Assembly: GCF_024733845.1 (NCBI RefSeq)
Contig: NZ_JANRHG010000001.1
Coordinates: 62,001-126,000, forward strand
Length of the DNA: 64,000 nt
From: Neomoorella sulfitireducens
GTDB taxonomy: Bacteria > Bacillota > DSM-521 > Neomoorellales > Neomoorellaceae
Reading direction: 5' to 3'
Shown here: one piece after another, positions 1 to 9,324 of the stretch
Numbering within the stretch: the stretch's first letter is position 1
Layout: each line of letters begins with the position of its first letter
Notes under the pieces: model-generated
Told to the model about the DNA's origin: nothing
The model's input: only the letters and a program-made list of their open reading frames with translations
Database searches by the model: none
Translations under genes and position numbers: made by a program

Positions 1-14
1 AGGAGGAATATCCA

Positions 15-125
15 GTGAGTGGTCAAGGTTTTAACCTCTGGTGGTTGTTTATTCCTCTTATCGTGATTATTATCATTCCCATATTCCTTGTCTTCTTCAT
101 CCCTCTCAGTGCAGCCAATGCATGA
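15..125 (+). CDS. small hydrophobic membrane peptide (36 aa)
   Basis: A short reading frame starts at a GTG preceded by a perfect AGGAGG at the first bases of the window and ends in TGA, followed six bases later by a strong intrinsic terminator. The product has a short polar head, two Trp residues and one long run of Ile, Leu, Val and Phe interrupted by prolines, so it should be a single-span membrane peptide. It resembles in size and composition the tiny hydrophobic proteins common in spore-forming Firmicutes (YjcZ-like), but I see no diagnostic motif and assign no function. The RBS and terminator make translation likely. Confidence 0.6.
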   Translation: MSGQGFNLWWLFIPLIVIIIIPIFLVFFIPLSAANA

Positions 126-130
126 GCGGG

Positions 131-155
131 AAAACCCCGGCCCCGCCGGGGTTTT
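131..155 (+). terminator. intrinsic terminator after the small peptide gene
   Basis: An 11-bp perfect stem (AAAACCCCGGC with its complement) around a 3-base loop, ending in TTTT, lies directly after the 36-aa peptide gene. Confidence 0.8.
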
Positions 156-164
156 AATATAAAG

Positions 165-187
165 GCCCCGGGGTTTTACCCCGGGGC
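165..187 (-). terminator. GC-rich hairpin, probable terminator of the leftward gene
   Basis: A 9-bp perfect stem GCCCCGGGG/CCCCGGGGC with a TTTTA loop lies 40 bases beyond the stop of the leftward hypothetical gene. The T tract on the minus strand is short (TTT), so termination may be partial or shared with the neighbouring plus-strand terminator. Confidence 0.55.
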
Positions 188-227
188 TCTTCTTACTGGT
201 AGGGCCGTTACCGCTCTGGGAATGCCT

Positions 228-563
228 TCAACTTTTTTGCCAGCTGTTGAGAAACTCCTGGATATCCGGCGGCAGGGGTCGGCCGTTATTAATCTCCCCC
301 GCCATCCCTTCAATTAGCCGGGCAAGTTGCTTCTTCATCTCCGGGCTTAAATCTTTGGTTATGTTATTTACAAAACCGGCCATATCTACCTGGCCATGCG
401 GGAACATGGCCGCAGGGTCGATACCCGCCTGAGCCATTATTTCTTGGACGACAGCAGGGTTATCGGGCGTTATGCCCATCTCTTTAAAAACCTGTCCCAG
501 GGATTTCCCGCTGGTAGCTGCTTCAATGACGCGCTGGCGCAGGGCATCCAGATCCGCACTCAT
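228..563 (-). CDS. hypothetical protein, 111 aa
   Basis: I do not recognise this protein. I place the start at the second Met (beginning MSADLD) because GAGGTGAGG lies at normal distance before it; an ATG three codons upstream would overlap that ribosome site. The product is soluble, acidic and probably all-helical, with a Pro/Asn-containing middle part and a C-terminal stretch rich in Leu, Glu and Arg. No signal peptide, Cys motif or membrane segment is visible. It sits downstream of the chemoreceptor gene on the same strand, with a 72-bp gap, and ends before a GC-rich hairpin. Confidence 0.6.
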   Translation of the reverse strand: MSADLDALRQRVIEAATSGKSLGQVFKEMGITPDNPAVVQEIMAQAGIDPAAMFPHGQVDMAGFVNNITKDLSPEMKKQLARLIEGMAGEINNGRPLPPDIQEFLNSWQKS

Positions 564-635
564 GGGCCTCACCTCGCATAAAATTTACCCTTGATCATTA
601 TATGCCCTGCCCCCGCTTTTGGTGCCCGCCAGCCG

Positions 636-2294
636 TTATTTTCCCGCCGGTGCTATATTGGCCGCCAGGACGCCGGTGATGCGGCCGTCACCGGCGCGTA
701 CAGGAACCGCGACGGTGATGGCCACCCGGTTAGAACTCTGAGTCACATAGGGCTCGCTGGCATAGCGTTCACCCCTTACGGCCGCCTGGAACCATGGCCG
801 GAAGGACCAGTTGCTTACTCCCGCATCCGGCCGGTTATAAATAGTTGCCCCGTCCGGTAGGGTAGCAATTAAGGTCTGGATAACAGCCGTTTCGTTGAAG
901 GCGGCGTCAAGGAGCGGTGTCAGGGTGGCCGCTTCCATTTTCTTAACAGCAGGATCGGCGGCCAGCTTTTCCAGCACCGCATAACCCTGGTTAACAAGTT
1001 CCCGGCGCAGTTCCTGGTCCCACCCGTCCCGGGTAAAAGCGGCAGCCATGGTAAAGAAATTCTCCGCCATGGCGCTAAACCGGCGCGTATTCTCTTCCAC
1101 CACCGCCATAGTGGCCTTTTGTTCCTGCGTTGCAGCCGATACCTCTTCAATGCTGGCGGCCGTTTCCTGGGCCACGGCCGCCATACGGTTGGCTGCCTCG
1201 CTTACCTCCCGCACCCTGGCCAGCTGGTTCTGGGTATGGTGGCTGATGTTGGTCATGACTTCGGCGGCCTTATTGATCGCCTGGCTTACAGCTATAAAAT
1301 TCTCTTTTACCTGGGTCCCTCGTTGGAGGTTGCTCCGGACCAGTTCGACGTTTTTATCTACCTGGGCCGCCGTCTGGCGCGCCTCTTCGCTGATGGCTGC
1401 CGCCAGGGAGGTTATGTTCTGGGCGGCCGCCGCCGATTGTTCGGCCAGTTTGCGCACCTCTTCGGCTACCACGGCAAAACCGCGGCCTTGCTCACCGGCA
1501 CGGGCGGCTTCAATGGCGGCATTTAAAGCCAGCAGGTTGGTCTGATCGGCAATGGCCGTAACCGCCTGGACCAGGGTATTGATTTGTTCCATTTTAGTTT
1601 CCAGCTGACGCATGCGGCCGGCCGCCTCCTGGATAGACGCGGCCCCGGCCTTGATTTCCTGGAGCAACTGCTCCAGCAACCGGCGCCCTTCCTCTTCCTT
1701 GCTCCTGACTTCCATTCCTAACTCTGTTCCCAGCCCGGCCCGGTCGCTGATATCTTCCGCCAGGCTATGTAACGTTTTGATATTTTCCGCCACCTTTTGG
1801 GCAGATCCCGCCTGCTCGTCGGCACCGCCGGCAATCTCCTGGATGGCTGAAGTCACCTCTTCCAGGTTGCGATAACTGGTTCCGGTGCTTTCCCGAAGAT
1901 TTTGGGAAAAGTGAGAGAGTTCATCGGCGGTAAGCTGCATACGACCAACCAGGCGATAAAAACTATCCAGGACGGCGATTACCGGTCCCTGGAAACTCTC
2001 CCCTAACTGCGCCCCGGTCAAAGATTGTTCTGCGCGTACCGGGTCGCCTTCGCCAAGCAAATTAAGGAACTGCATTACCCGTTGCAAGGGGCGCATCCAT
2101 TTTATGTAGAGATTAACCAGGATAACCAGGCTTAAAATTAAACCCAGGGCCCCCGCCACAATGGCTGGCAAAAGGAGAATCTGCCAGCTTATACCCTGCA
2201 CGGCGACAAGGGCGGTACCCGCCGTTCCCGGGCCCAGTGCCAGAAATAGCAAGAGGATAAAGTAAAAAAGTTTGGTACGGAAATTGATTGCCAA
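636..2294 (-). CDS. methyl-accepting chemotaxis protein with C-terminal Cache-like domain
   Basis: This 552-aa transducer relays a signal to CheA/CheW. Two membrane segments lie at about residues 8-30 and 38-62 with almost no periplasmic loop, followed by a HAMP-like linker and a long coiled coil containing the universal hairpin tip ([17 protein letters not shown] then [18 protein letters not shown]). Unusually, about 120 residues follow the signalling domain (about 430-552) and look like half of a PDC/Cache sensor: DGATIYNRP, a [10 protein letters not shown] segment, SEPYV, and a final [19 protein letters not shown] strand. Cache domains are normally extracellular and N-terminal; here it would be cytoplasmic. 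The start is TTG, chosen because GGAGGA lies 5 bases upstream. A sigma-A-like promoter precedes it. Confidence 0.9.
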   Translation of the reverse strand: MAINFRTKLFYFILLLFLALGPGTAGTALVAVQGISWQILLLPAIVAGALGLILSLVILVNLYIKWMRPLQRVMQFLNLLGEGDPVRAEQSLTGAQLGESFQGPVIAVLDSFYRLVGRMQLTADELSHFSQNLRESTGTSYRNLEEVTSAIQEIAGGADEQAGSAQKVAENIKTLHSLAEDISDRAGLGTELGMEVRSKEEEGRRLLEQLLQEIKAGAASIQEAAGRMRQLETKMEQINTLVQAVTAIADQTNLLALNAAIEAARAGEQGRGFAVVAEEVRKLAEQSAAAAQNITSLAAAISEEARQTAAQVDKNVELVRSNLQRGTQVKENFIAVSQAINKAAEVMTNISHHTQNQLARVREVSEAANRMAAVAQETAASIEEVSAATQEQKATMAVVEENTRRFSAMAENFFTMAAAFTRDGWDQELRRELVNQGYAVLEKLAADPAVKKMEAATLTPLLDAAFNETAVIQTLIATLPDGATIYNRPDAGVSNWSFRPWFQAAVRGERYASEPYVTQSSNRVAITVAVPVRAGDGRITGVLAANIAPAGK

Positions 2295-2322
2295 ATTCCT
2301 CCACCTCCCGGCATTATTCTCT

Positions 2323-2351
2323 ATATTACCACATTTTTTTGTAATTGACTA
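2323..2351 (-). promoter_or_regulatory. probable promoter of the chemoreceptor gene
   Basis: On the minus strand TAGTCA (2351-2346) is followed after 17 bases by TAATAT (2328-2323), about 30 bases upstream of the TTG start. The -10 box is good and the -35 box is weak. Confidence 0.5.
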
Positions 2352-2437
2352 GATAAAACCGGCCGGGCATATGAAGATCAGGCCGCCATGCAGTTGTCGC
2401 TTGCACGGCATACGCATGATGTGAATAAACTCAAGCC

Positions 2438-3250
2438 TCAAGCGCTGGAAACATCGCCGGGATGGTTGTTGGATGTTTTTGACGCCGGCAGGCGGCCCGC
2501 CAGCTCGGCGGCCAGTTGCTCCGGGGTCAGGTCATGATAGGCCAGTAAAACTAAAGTGTGATAATAGAGGTCGGCCATCTCGTATAAAATTTCTCCCCGG
2601 CTGTCGTTCTTTGAGGCAATGATAGTTTCCGACGCCTCTTCGCCGAGCTTTTTCAGGATCTTATCCTGCCCGTGTTCAAAAAGGTAGGAGGTGTAAGACC
2701 CTTCCGGCCGGGTAGCCTGGCGTTCTTTAATTACGCGGAAAACTTCGGCCATTATAGTCCCCAGATTCGCGGTTAGGGTTCCAGCACGCTTGCCGGCAGC
2801 CGTAAGGTTTCCTGCAGGCGACCGGGTGCCAACTTGCTTCTCGCCGGGGATATTTTGGTTATCCGGGCCGGCATCGCGGTTCGTCGGTATTTTTTCTCCT
2901 GTAGCCCCGGGTGTTCTTACCTGTAATGCTAAAGGGTGATGAAAGCAGGAAAACTCCCCTTCGTGGCAGGCCACTCCCACCTGGCGGACCAGGAAGAGCA
3001 GGGTGTCGGCGTCGCAGTCGTAGCTGGCCTTGACAATATACTGGCGGTGGCCCGAGGTGGCCCCTTTGTGCCAGAGTTCCCGGCGGCTGCGGCTGTAAAA
3101 CCATGTCTCGCCGGTGGCCAGGGTGCGGGCCAGGGCCTCCCGGTTCATATAGGCCAGCATCAAAACTTGACCGCTTTCTACATCCTGGATAACGGCTGGG
3201 ATTAAACCGTCTTCATTAAATCGTAATTCCCCGGGTATTGTCACTCCCAT
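2438..3250 (-). CDS. hisIE: bifunctional phosphoribosyl-AMP cyclohydrolase / phosphoribosyl-ATP pyrophosphatase
   Basis: This enzyme catalyses steps 2 and 3 of histidine synthesis. The N-terminal HisI domain (about 1-108) shows the metal ligands D78, D80 and D82 and cysteines C95 and C102 (CHEGEFSC). The C-terminal HisE domain (from about 163) shows the [14 protein letters not shown] and [13 protein letters not shown] segments and the EMADLYYH helix. The two are joined by a linker of about 50 residues rich in Gly, Asn, Thr and Pro, longer than in typical HisIE fusions and with no recognisable fold. It is the last gene of the his operon, starting 3 bases after hisF with GGAGGAATAGACC before the ATG. 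Confidence 0.95.
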   Translation of the reverse strand: MGVTIPGELRFNEDGLIPAVIQDVESGQVLMLAYMNREALARTLATGETWFYSRSRRELWHKGATSGHRQYIVKASYDCDADTLLFLVRQVGVACHEGEFSCFHHPLALQVRTPGATGEKIPTNRDAGPDNQNIPGEKQVGTRSPAGNLTAAGKRAGTLTANLGTIMAEVFRVIKERQATRPEGSYTSYLFEHGQDKILKKLGEEASETIIASKNDSRGEILYEMADLYYHTLVLLAYHDLTPEQLAAELAGRLPASKTSNNHPGDVSSA

Positions 3251-3253
3251 GGT

Positions 3254-4018
3254 CTATTCCTCCAAACGCACGGGAACGCCCCGCGCTGCCAGATAGCCCT
3301 TGACTTCAGCAATAGTATAGGTGCCGAAGTGAAAAATCGAGGCCGCCAGGACGGCGTCGGCCCTGCCGGCCGTCAAACCTTCATAGAGGTGCTCCAGGTT
3401 TCCTACGCCCCCCGAGGCGATTACCGGAATATTGACGGCGGTGCTGACGGCCGCCGTCAGTTCCAGGTCGTAGCCCGCCAGAGTGCCGTCGCAGTCCATA
3501 CTGGTAAGGAGGATCTCCCCCGCTCCCAGTTCCTCCACCTGGCGGGCCCACTCCAGGGCGTCTTTTCCAGCCGGCCGGCGGCCGCCGTGGGTATAGACCT
3601 CCCAGCCACCGGCCCCGGTACGGCGGGCATCGATGGCCACCACCACGCACTGGCTGCCGAAACGCCGGGCTGCCTTTGCCACGAGTTCGGGATCCTCTAC
3701 AGCGGCCGTATTCAGGGATACTTTATCGGCCCCGGCGGCCAGCATGCGGCGAATATCCTCCAGGGTGCGCAGGCCGCCTCCCACGGTAAAGGGAATAAAG
3801 ACTTCCGCCGCCGTCCGCCGCACCACGTCGACCATAATCTCCCGGCCTTCGGCCGAAGCCGAGATATCCAGGAACACCAGTTCATCGGCGCCGGCACGGT
3901 CATAGGCCGCCGCCAGTTCCACCGGATCTCCGGCATCCCTTAAGTTAACAAAATTGGTACCTTTAACTACCCGCCCGTGATCCACATCCAGGCAGGGAAT
4001 AATCCGCCTGGTGAGCAT
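3254..4018 (-). CDS. hisF: imidazole glycerol phosphate synthase cyclase subunit
   Basis: HisF is the (beta/alpha)8 subunit that uses ammonia delivered by HisH to convert PRFAR into imidazole glycerol phosphate and AICAR. The 254-aa product starts [16 protein letters not shown], with catalytic D11, and carries the second acid in TSMDCDGT, plus the GGG and ASGGVG phosphate-binding loops. I start at the ATG at 4018; the open frame continues upstream only because it overlaps hisA in another frame. One base separates it from the hisA stop, suggesting coupled translation. AICAR made here feeds the purine pathway encoded further along this window. Confidence 0.96.
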   Translation of the reverse strand: MLTRRIIPCLDVDHGRVVKGTNFVNLRDAGDPVELAAAYDRAGADELVFLDISASAEGREIMVDVVRRTAAEVFIPFTVGGGLRTLEDIRRMLAAGADKVSLNTAAVEDPELVAKAARRFGSQCVVVAIDARRTGAGGWEVYTHGGRRPAGKDALEWARQVEELGAGEILLTSMDCDGTLAGYDLELTAAVSTAVNIPVIASGGVGNLEHLYEGLTAGRADAVLAASIFHFGTYTIAEVKGYLAARGVPVRLEE

Positions 4019-4019
4019 C

Positions 4020-4751
4020 TTAATCCTCCTCCCCGGCCACGACCAGGGCTTCTTCCAGGGTAAAATTGCCGTTGTAAAGGGCCCGTCCCAGGATGGCCCC
4101 TTCCACACCGTCCTTCTCCAGGTCCCGCAGGGCGCGAATGTCGTCCAGGCTGGCAATACCGCCGGAGGCGATAACCTTCAGGCCGCTCATCCTGGCCATA
4201 TTCCTGGTAGCGGCCAGGTTGGGACCCCGGAGGGTACCGTCGCGGCTGATATCGGTAAAGACGGCCCGCTCTACCCCCAGGGCGGCCATGCGGCCGGCAA
4301 AGTCCAGGGCTTCTTCTTCGACCGTTGCTGCCCAGCCTTCTACGGCCACCCTTCCCTCGCGGCTGTCAATACCTACGGCTACCCGGTCGCCGTAACGTGC
4401 TACTGCCTCAGCAACTATTTCCGGATTGGTGATGGCTACCGTCCCCAGGACGACCCGGGCCGCCCCAGCAGCAAAGAGCGCTTCAAGGCTTTCCATGGTG
4501 CGGATGCCGCCCCCGACCTGGACCGGGATGCGCACCCCTTTGATTATGGCAGCGATAACCTCCATATTCCGCGGCCGACCGGCAAAGGCCCCATCCAGGT
4601 CCACCACATGGAGCCAGCGGGCCCCCCTTGCTTCCCAGCCCCGGGCAACGGCCACGGGTTCGGTAGAGTAGATAGTCTCGGCTTCCGGTCGCCCCTGGTA
4701 AAGGCGCACGCAACGTCCTTCCCTCAGGTCAATGGCAGGCAGGATCAGCAC
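4020..4751 (-). CDS. hisA: ProFAR isomerase
   Basis: HisA performs the Amadori rearrangement of ProFAR to PRFAR. The 243-aa TIM barrel has the first catalytic Asp in AIDLREG (D8) and the second in TDISRDGT, with phosphate-binding loops VQVGGGIR and ASGGI. Length is standard. It overlaps the end of hisH by 23 bases and abuts hisF. Confidence 0.96.
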   Translation of the reverse strand: MLILPAIDLREGRCVRLYQGRPEAETIYSTEPVAVARGWEARGARWLHVVDLDGAFAGRPRNMEVIAAIIKGVRIPVQVGGGIRTMESLEALFAAGAARVVLGTVAITNPEIVAEAVARYGDRVAVGIDSREGRVAVEGWAATVEEEALDFAGRMAALGVERAVFTDISRDGTLRGPNLAATRNMARMSGLKVIASGGIASLDDIRALRDLEKDGVEGAILGRALYNGNFTLEEALVVAGEED

Positions 4752-5361
4752 GGCTTACCAGCTCCCCAAAGTTTTTTAATACCACAAGGCCCCAGCGACT
4801 GCTCTTTTCCGGGTGGAACTGGACCCCGAAGAGATTATCCCGCTGGATACTGACGGCAAAGGTTAACCCATAATCAGTAGTACCGGTAATGATGGTTTTA
4901 TCGGCCGGGTCAATATAATAAGAGTGGACAAAGTAAAAGTTCGTGGCCGTGGGAACTCCCTGAAAAAGCTCTCCAGCCTTGAGCAGTTGTACCTGGTTCC
5001 ACCCCATGTGGGGAACTTTGAGCCCCGGGGGCAGGCGTTTGACTTCGCCTGATAAAAGATTTAGTCCTTCCACGGGACCACCTTCTTCACTGGTGCTGAA
5101 AAGGATCTGCAGCCCCAGGCAGATGCCCAGGAAGGGCACGCCCTTCCGCACCGCTTCCCGGATAGCTGCCACCAGGCCCCGCTCCCGCAAGTTGTTCATG
5201 GCATCGGCAAAGGCCCCTACTCCCGGGAGGATGACGCCGGGAGCAGCCAGCACCACCTCCGGATCCAGGGTTATCTCCGCCGGATAACCCAGCTTCTCCA
5301 GGGCCTTTTTAACGCTCAAAAGATTGCCCATCCCATAATCGATAATGGCTAGCGGCCGCAT
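4729..5361 (-). CDS. hisH: imidazole glycerol phosphate synthase glutaminase subunit
   Basis: HisH hydrolyses glutamine and channels ammonia to HisF. The 210-aa class I amidotransferase has the nucleophile elbow GICLGLQ, the LPGVGAF oxyanion-strand region and the His/Glu pair in FHPEKS. The ATG follows GGAGGAAGCAGG. Its 3' end overlaps hisA. Confidence 0.96.
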   Translation of the reverse strand: MRPLAIIDYGMGNLLSVKKALEKLGYPAEITLDPEVVLAAPGVILPGVGAFADAMNNLRERGLVAAIREAVRKGVPFLGICLGLQILFSTSEEGGPVEGLNLLSGEVKRLPPGLKVPHMGWNQVQLLKAGELFQGVPTATNFYFVHSYYIDPADKTIITGTTDYGLTFAVSIQRDNLFGVQFHPEKSSRWGLVVLKNFGELVSRADPACH

Positions 5362-5423
5362 CCTGCTTCCTCCACAAATAACATTTCATGAGGCCAAACT
5401 TTCCTATCCCGTTCTGTATAGGA

Positions 5424-6014
5424 TCAGTCCAGGCTACCCTTGGTAGAAGGAATCCCCTCCACCCGGGGATCACGACCGGCGGCATCCCTCATGGCCCGGC
5501 CCAGGGCTTTGAAGAGGGCCTCGGCGATATGATGGCCGTTACGACCGGCCAGCTTCCGTACGTGCAGGGTAAGGCAGCCTTGATTGACAAAGGCCCGCAG
5601 GAATTCTTCAATAAGTTCCGTTTCCAGGCTGCCAATCCGGCCCGGATCCAGGTCGAGGTTGCAGGCAAGATAGGGCCTGCCGCTAAAATCCAGCACTACC
5701 TGGACCAGAGCCTCATCCATGGGAATCAAGGCATGGCCGTAACGATTAATGCCGGCTTTATCCCCCAGGGCCTCTTTAACGGCCTGTCCCAGGCAGATCC
5801 CAATATCTTCTATGGTGTGATGATTGTCAACTTCCAGATCCCCTGCGGCCTGGATTTCCAGGTCCAGGAGCCCGTGGCGGGCCAGCTGGGCCAGTAAATG
5901 ATCAAAGAAGGGGATACCGCTGCTTCCCTGCCATTTGCCACCGCCGTCCAGGTCAAGTTTAACGCGAATACTGGTTTCTGCTGTCCGGCGCTCAATCAAG
6001 GCTTTACGGCTCAT
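5424..6014 (-). CDS. hisB: imidazoleglycerol-phosphate dehydratase
   Basis: HisB dehydrates imidazole glycerol phosphate using two Mn ions. The 196-aa monofunctional form (no phosphatase domain) shows the metal-binding histidine motifs FFDHLLAQLARHG, DNHHTIEDIG and RNGHHIAEALFK. The start is the ATG at 6014 (MSRKALIERRT), 11 bases inside the end of hisD, with a GGAGGGGGT ribosome site in hisD; the upstream open frame is only hisD overlap. Confidence 0.96.
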   Translation of the reverse strand: MSRKALIERRTAETSIRVKLDLDGGGKWQGSSGIPFFDHLLAQLARHGLLDLEIQAAGDLEVDNHHTIEDIGICLGQAVKEALGDKAGINRYGHALIPMDEALVQVVLDFSGRPYLACNLDLDPGRIGSLETELIEEFLRAFVNQGCLTLHVRKLAGRNGHHIAEALFKALGRAMRDAAGRDPRVEGIPSTKGSLD

Positions 6015-7308
6015 CTTTAACCCCCTCCTCCAGCCGGATGCCAATGGCCCGGGCATGGGCTTCCAATCCTTCAGTCCGGGCTAAAGCCTGGATAAACCTG
6101 CCCGCCGCCTGCAGGGAAGCCGGCCCGGCAGCGATAAGACTGCTTTTCTTTATAAAAGTGGCCACGCTTAAAGGTGAATAAAACCTGGCCGTCCCTCCCG
6201 TTGGCAAAACATGGCTGGGCCCGGCCCAGTAGTCGCCCAGGGGCTCGGAGCTGTATGGCCCCAGGAAAATCGCCCCGGCATTTTCCACCCGGCCCAGCCA
6301 GGCCCAGGGATCGGTCACGTATAATTCCAGGTGCTCCGGAGCCAGGGCATTGGCCAGGTCCAGGGCGGCCTCCAGGTCGGGTACTACCACGACCGCCCCG
6401 AAGCTTACCAGGGAGCGGGCGGCTATCTCCCGCCGGGACAGGGTTTCCAGCTGGCGGGCGACTTCCTCTACCACCGCCCGGGCCAGTTTTTCTTCCGGGG
6501 TAATCAGGACCGCGCCGGCCAGGGCATCGTGTTCCGCCTGGGAAAGGAGATCGGCGGCCACCCAGTCCGGCCGGGCGCAAGTATCGGCTATGACCACGAT
6601 TTCGCTGGGGCCCGCCAGCATGTCAATATCGACAACGCCGTAAACTTCTTTTTTCGCCAGGGTAACATAAATATTGCCCGGGCCAGCAATCTTATCCACA
6701 GGAGGGACTGCTTCCGTCCCGTAGGCCAGGGCGGCTACGGCCTGGGCCCCGCCCATTTTATAGATTTCCGTCACCCCTGCCTCGGCAGCCGCCACCAGGA
6801 GCAGGGGCGGCAGGGTCCCGTCCCGCCGCGGTGGCGTCGCCAGGGCAATTTCACCAACCCCGGCGACCTGCGCCGGCACGGCGGTCATTAAAACCGAAGA
6901 GGGGTAAGCCGCCGTACCCCCGGGAACGTAAAGGCCCACCCGTTTTAAGGGGCGGCAGATCTGGCCCAGGATGGTCCCGTCGCCACCCGCCTCCATCCAG
7001 GAACCCCGCAGCTCGCGGCGGTGGTAGGTGGCAATATTGTCCCGGGCCTGCCGCACGGCCTCCAGGAGTTCCGGGGTTACGGCCTCATAAGCCGCCTCAA
7101 TCTCCCGGTCCGTGACCCGGAAACCGGCCTTTTTTAATTCCACTCCATCCAGCACGCGGGTGTAATGCTCTACAGCAGCCTGGCCTTCATCCCTGACCGC
7201 GGCGACGATCGCGCGTACCCGCGCAGCCACATCGGCCTGGGCCAGGAGCCGGCCGGCCCAGCGGCGCCGCACCTCTTCACCCTCAAGAACAGGTAGCAAT
7301 ACCGGCAC
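6004..7308 (-). CDS. hisD: histidinol dehydrogenase
   Basis: HisD oxidises L-histidinol to L-histidine in two NAD-dependent steps. The 434-aa product shows KIAGPGNIYV, the SQAEHDA segment with a zinc-ligand His, and the APEHLEL motif with catalytic Glu-His. It starts at GTG 7308 with AAGGAGGT just upstream, inside the end of hisG, and overlaps hisB at its other end. Confidence 0.96.
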   Translation of the reverse strand: MPVLLPVLEGEEVRRRWAGRLLAQADVAARVRAIVAAVRDEGQAAVEHYTRVLDGVELKKAGFRVTDREIEAAYEAVTPELLEAVRQARDNIATYHRRELRGSWMEAGGDGTILGQICRPLKRVGLYVPGGTAAYPSSVLMTAVPAQVAGVGEIALATPPRRDGTLPPLLLVAAAEAGVTEIYKMGGAQAVAALAYGTEAVPPVDKIAGPGNIYVTLAKKEVYGVVDIDMLAGPSEIVVIADTCARPDWVAADLLSQAEHDALAGAVLITPEEKLARAVVEEVARQLETLSRREIAARSLVSFGAVVVVPDLEAALDLANALAPEHLELYVTDPWAWLGRVENAGAIFLGPYSSEPLGDYWAGPSHVLPTGGTARFYSPLSVATFIKKSSLIAAGPASLQAAGRFIQALARTEGLEAHARAIGIRLEEGVKDEP

Positions 7309-7966
7309 CTCCTTGTGCGGCCGCCTTTAAGGCTTCTATTACCGGCCGCAAACGCTGGTAATTGATCCGGTAACTGACGCGGTTGGCAATCAAGCGGGCG
7401 GTGGAGGGAAAGATACCGGTTACTTCCACCAAATCATTTTCCTTTAACGTCCGGCCGGTGGATACGATATCCACAATCAGGTCGGCCAGTCCTACCAGGG
7501 GCGCCAGCTCAATATTGCCGTGGAGCTTGATTATTTCTACCGGTAAACCCCGTTCCCGGAAAAAAGCTGCTGCCACCCGGGGAAACTTGGTGGCCACCCG
7601 GCGGCTGCCGGTCAGCAAGGTCTCCAGGGAGTGGCCGGCTTCCTCCCAACGGCGCCGGGGCGCCGCTACTACAAAACGGCAGTAGCCGAACCCCAGGTCT
7701 ACCAGTTCAAAGACATCGGCTCCGGCCTCCGCCAGGGTGTCCTTGCCGACAATCCCCAGGTCGGCGGCCCCGTGTTCTACATAGGTAGGCACGTCCGTAG
7801 GCCGGCAGATTATATAGCGCACCCCTTCGGCCGGGAAAGAAAAAACGAGCTGCCTTGTTTCAGTGGCTATGCCTTTTACGGGAAACCCGGCCTTAGCCAA
7901 TAACTGAATAGCATCATCACCGAGCTTGCCTTTGGGCAGGGCCAGGGTCAGCATGGCGGTGCCCAT
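7283..7966 (-). CDS. hisG: ATP phosphoribosyltransferase, short catalytic subunit
   Basis: HisG condenses ATP and PRPP, the first committed step of histidine synthesis. At 227 aa it is the short form lacking the C-terminal ACT-like regulatory domain, so it should need HisZ for activity and histidine feedback. It shows ALPKGKLGDDAI at the N terminus and the PRPP-binding loop DIVSTGRTLKEN. The ATG directly follows the hisZ stop codon; an in-frame ATG four codons later is an alternative start. Confidence 0.95.
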   Translation of the reverse strand: MGTAMLTLALPKGKLGDDAIQLLAKAGFPVKGIATETRQLVFSFPAEGVRYIICRPTDVPTYVEHGAADLGIVGKDTLAEAGADVFELVDLGFGYCRFVVAAPRRRWEEAGHSLETLLTGSRRVATKFPRVAAAFFRERGLPVEIIKLHGNIELAPLVGLADLIVDIVSTGRTLKENDLVEVTGIFPSTARLIANRVSYRINYQRLRPVIEALKAAAQGGAGIATCS

Positions 7967-9175
7967 TTAAACATCATCCTTCCCTTGCGGTTCACCGGTC
8001 CCCGTAAGCGGCTCCACCCAAACCAGGGCCAACCCCCGGGCGGCGGCCCGGTCTGCTGCTTGCCGGCGATTTTCGCTCTGTCCATCAATAATTACCGTGG
8101 TCCCCTCCCGGTGCAGTTCCCGCGCCCGCCGCAGAACCGCCGCCAGGTCCCGGCCGGCCACCAGGTAACCCTCGTCCTGCCCCGTTCCCTTTACCTCGCT
8201 CCGGGCCATGAGGATCCGTTCCAGTCCCAGAGCAAAGCCGGTGGCCGGGCAGGGATAACCAAACCGGCCCAGCAGGTCGTCATAGCGGCCACCGCCGCAG
8301 ACGGGGACTCCCAGGCCCGGTACATAACCTTCAAAAACAATACCCGTATAGTAATCAAAATCCCGCAGTATACCCAAATCGATGAAGAGCCACTTTTCCA
8401 GGCCGCAGGCTGCCAGGGCCTTCCACACCCGTTCCAGTCCCGCCAGGGCGGCTATTGCCCCGCCCCGGTTAAAATTGGTCCGGGCTTCCTCAAGGGCTTC
8501 TTTACCCCCGTGTAAAGTGGCGAGGAGTTCTAAGTGCCGCTTCTTCCTTCCCTTGAGATTGTACCCGTCGATAAGACCCTCCAGGCCCACCAGATCCTTG
8601 CCGGCCAGGGCTGCTTTAATTTGGGCCACTGCTTCCCGGGGCAATTCCAGGTCCTGGAGTACCCCCTTGGTTACAGCCACCTGGCCGATGCCGATACGAA
8701 ATTCCTGCAACCCGGCCTTTAACAAGGTTTCTACCGCCAGGGCAATAATCTCGGCGTCGGCCGCTTCGCCCCCGGCACCAATGAGCTCCACCCCGGCCTG
8801 GTGAAATTCCCGCAGGCGCCCGGCCCGTGGTTCCTCATAACGAAAAACACCGGCGCGGTAACACAGGCGGAGGGGCACATCCTCCCGCCTTAAAGAGGTG
8901 GCCACCAGGCGGGCTATAGGGGCCGTCATCTCCGGCCGCAGGGCGAGAACCCGCCCATCGCGGTCGATAAATTTATAGAGGCTCCCTTCCTCCCCGGCGG
9001 GAGAGCCGGCCTGGAAGGTTTCCACAAATTCAAAAGTCGGGGTCAACACTTCCCGGTAACCCCAACTCTGAAAGAAAGCCACCAGTTCTTGCTCCAGTTC
9101 CCTGAGGGCAGTTGCCTCCGGCGGCAGCAAATCCCGCACCCCCGCCGGTACCTGGAAATTCAAGTAGCCCGCCAC
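7967..9175 (-). CDS. hisZ: ATP phosphoribosyltransferase regulatory subunit
   Basis: HisZ is a histidyl-tRNA-synthetase paralogue without tRNA-charging function that pairs with short HisG. The 402-aa product keeps the class II synthetase fold: RDLLPPEA, the motif 2-like LCYRAGVFRYEEPRAGRLREFHQAGVE region and CGGGRYDDLL. The start is a GTG with GGAGTGAAGG upstream. It is the first gene of the his operon, immediately downstream of a strong promoter and a palindromic operator-like site. Confidence 0.93.
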   Translation of the reverse strand: MAGYLNFQVPAGVRDLLPPEATALRELEQELVAFFQSWGYREVLTPTFEFVETFQAGSPAGEEGSLYKFIDRDGRVLALRPEMTAPIARLVATSLRREDVPLRLCYRAGVFRYEEPRAGRLREFHQAGVELIGAGGEAADAEIIALAVETLLKAGLQEFRIGIGQVAVTKGVLQDLELPREAVAQIKAALAGKDLVGLEGLIDGYNLKGRKKRHLELLATLHGGKEALEEARTNFNRGGAIAALAGLERVWKALAACGLEKWLFIDLGILRDFDYYTGIVFEGYVPGLGVPVCGGGRYDDLLGRFGYPCPATGFALGLERILMARSEVKGTGQDEGYLVAGRDLAAVLRRARELHREGTTVIIDGQSENRRQAADRAAARGLALVWVEPLTGTGEPQGKDDV

Positions 9176-9201
9176 TAACCTTCACTCCGTTACTTTACCA
9201 T

Positions 9202-9215
9202 GTTAACATATTAAC
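9202..9215. promoter_or_regulatory. palindromic operator candidate at the his promoter
   Basis: Arms GTTAA and TTAAC are separated by four bases, just downstream of the -10 box of the his promoter where a repressor would block initiation. A natural candidate ligand is the TrpR-family protein encoded immediately upstream (yerC). The same site also matches 11 of 14 defined positions of the Rex consensus TTGTTAANNNNTTAACAA, so the regulator is not settled. Confidence 0.45.
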
Positions 9216-9218
9216 GTA

Positions 9219-9247
9219 ATAATAACACCGGATCTCCATCCTGACAA
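9219..9247 (-). promoter_or_regulatory. promoter of the histidine operon
   Basis: TTGTCA (9247-9242) and TATTAT (9224-9219) on the minus strand are separated by exactly 17 bases, about 45 bases upstream of the hisZ start. Confidence 0.7.
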
Positions 9248-9300
9248 AAACCGCCTGCCGCCGCCAGGAGCCGCCAGGTTTGATTAACCGGGTTTATAAC

Positions 9301-9319
9301 AGCCCGGTTATCCCGGGCT
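9301..9319 (-). terminator. hairpin after yerC, possible terminator
   Basis: A 7-bp stem AGCCCGG/CCGGGCT with a TTATC loop lies just past the yerC stop. There is no clear T tract on the minus strand, so termination is uncertain. Confidence 0.4.
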
Positions 9320-9324
9320 TCAAA

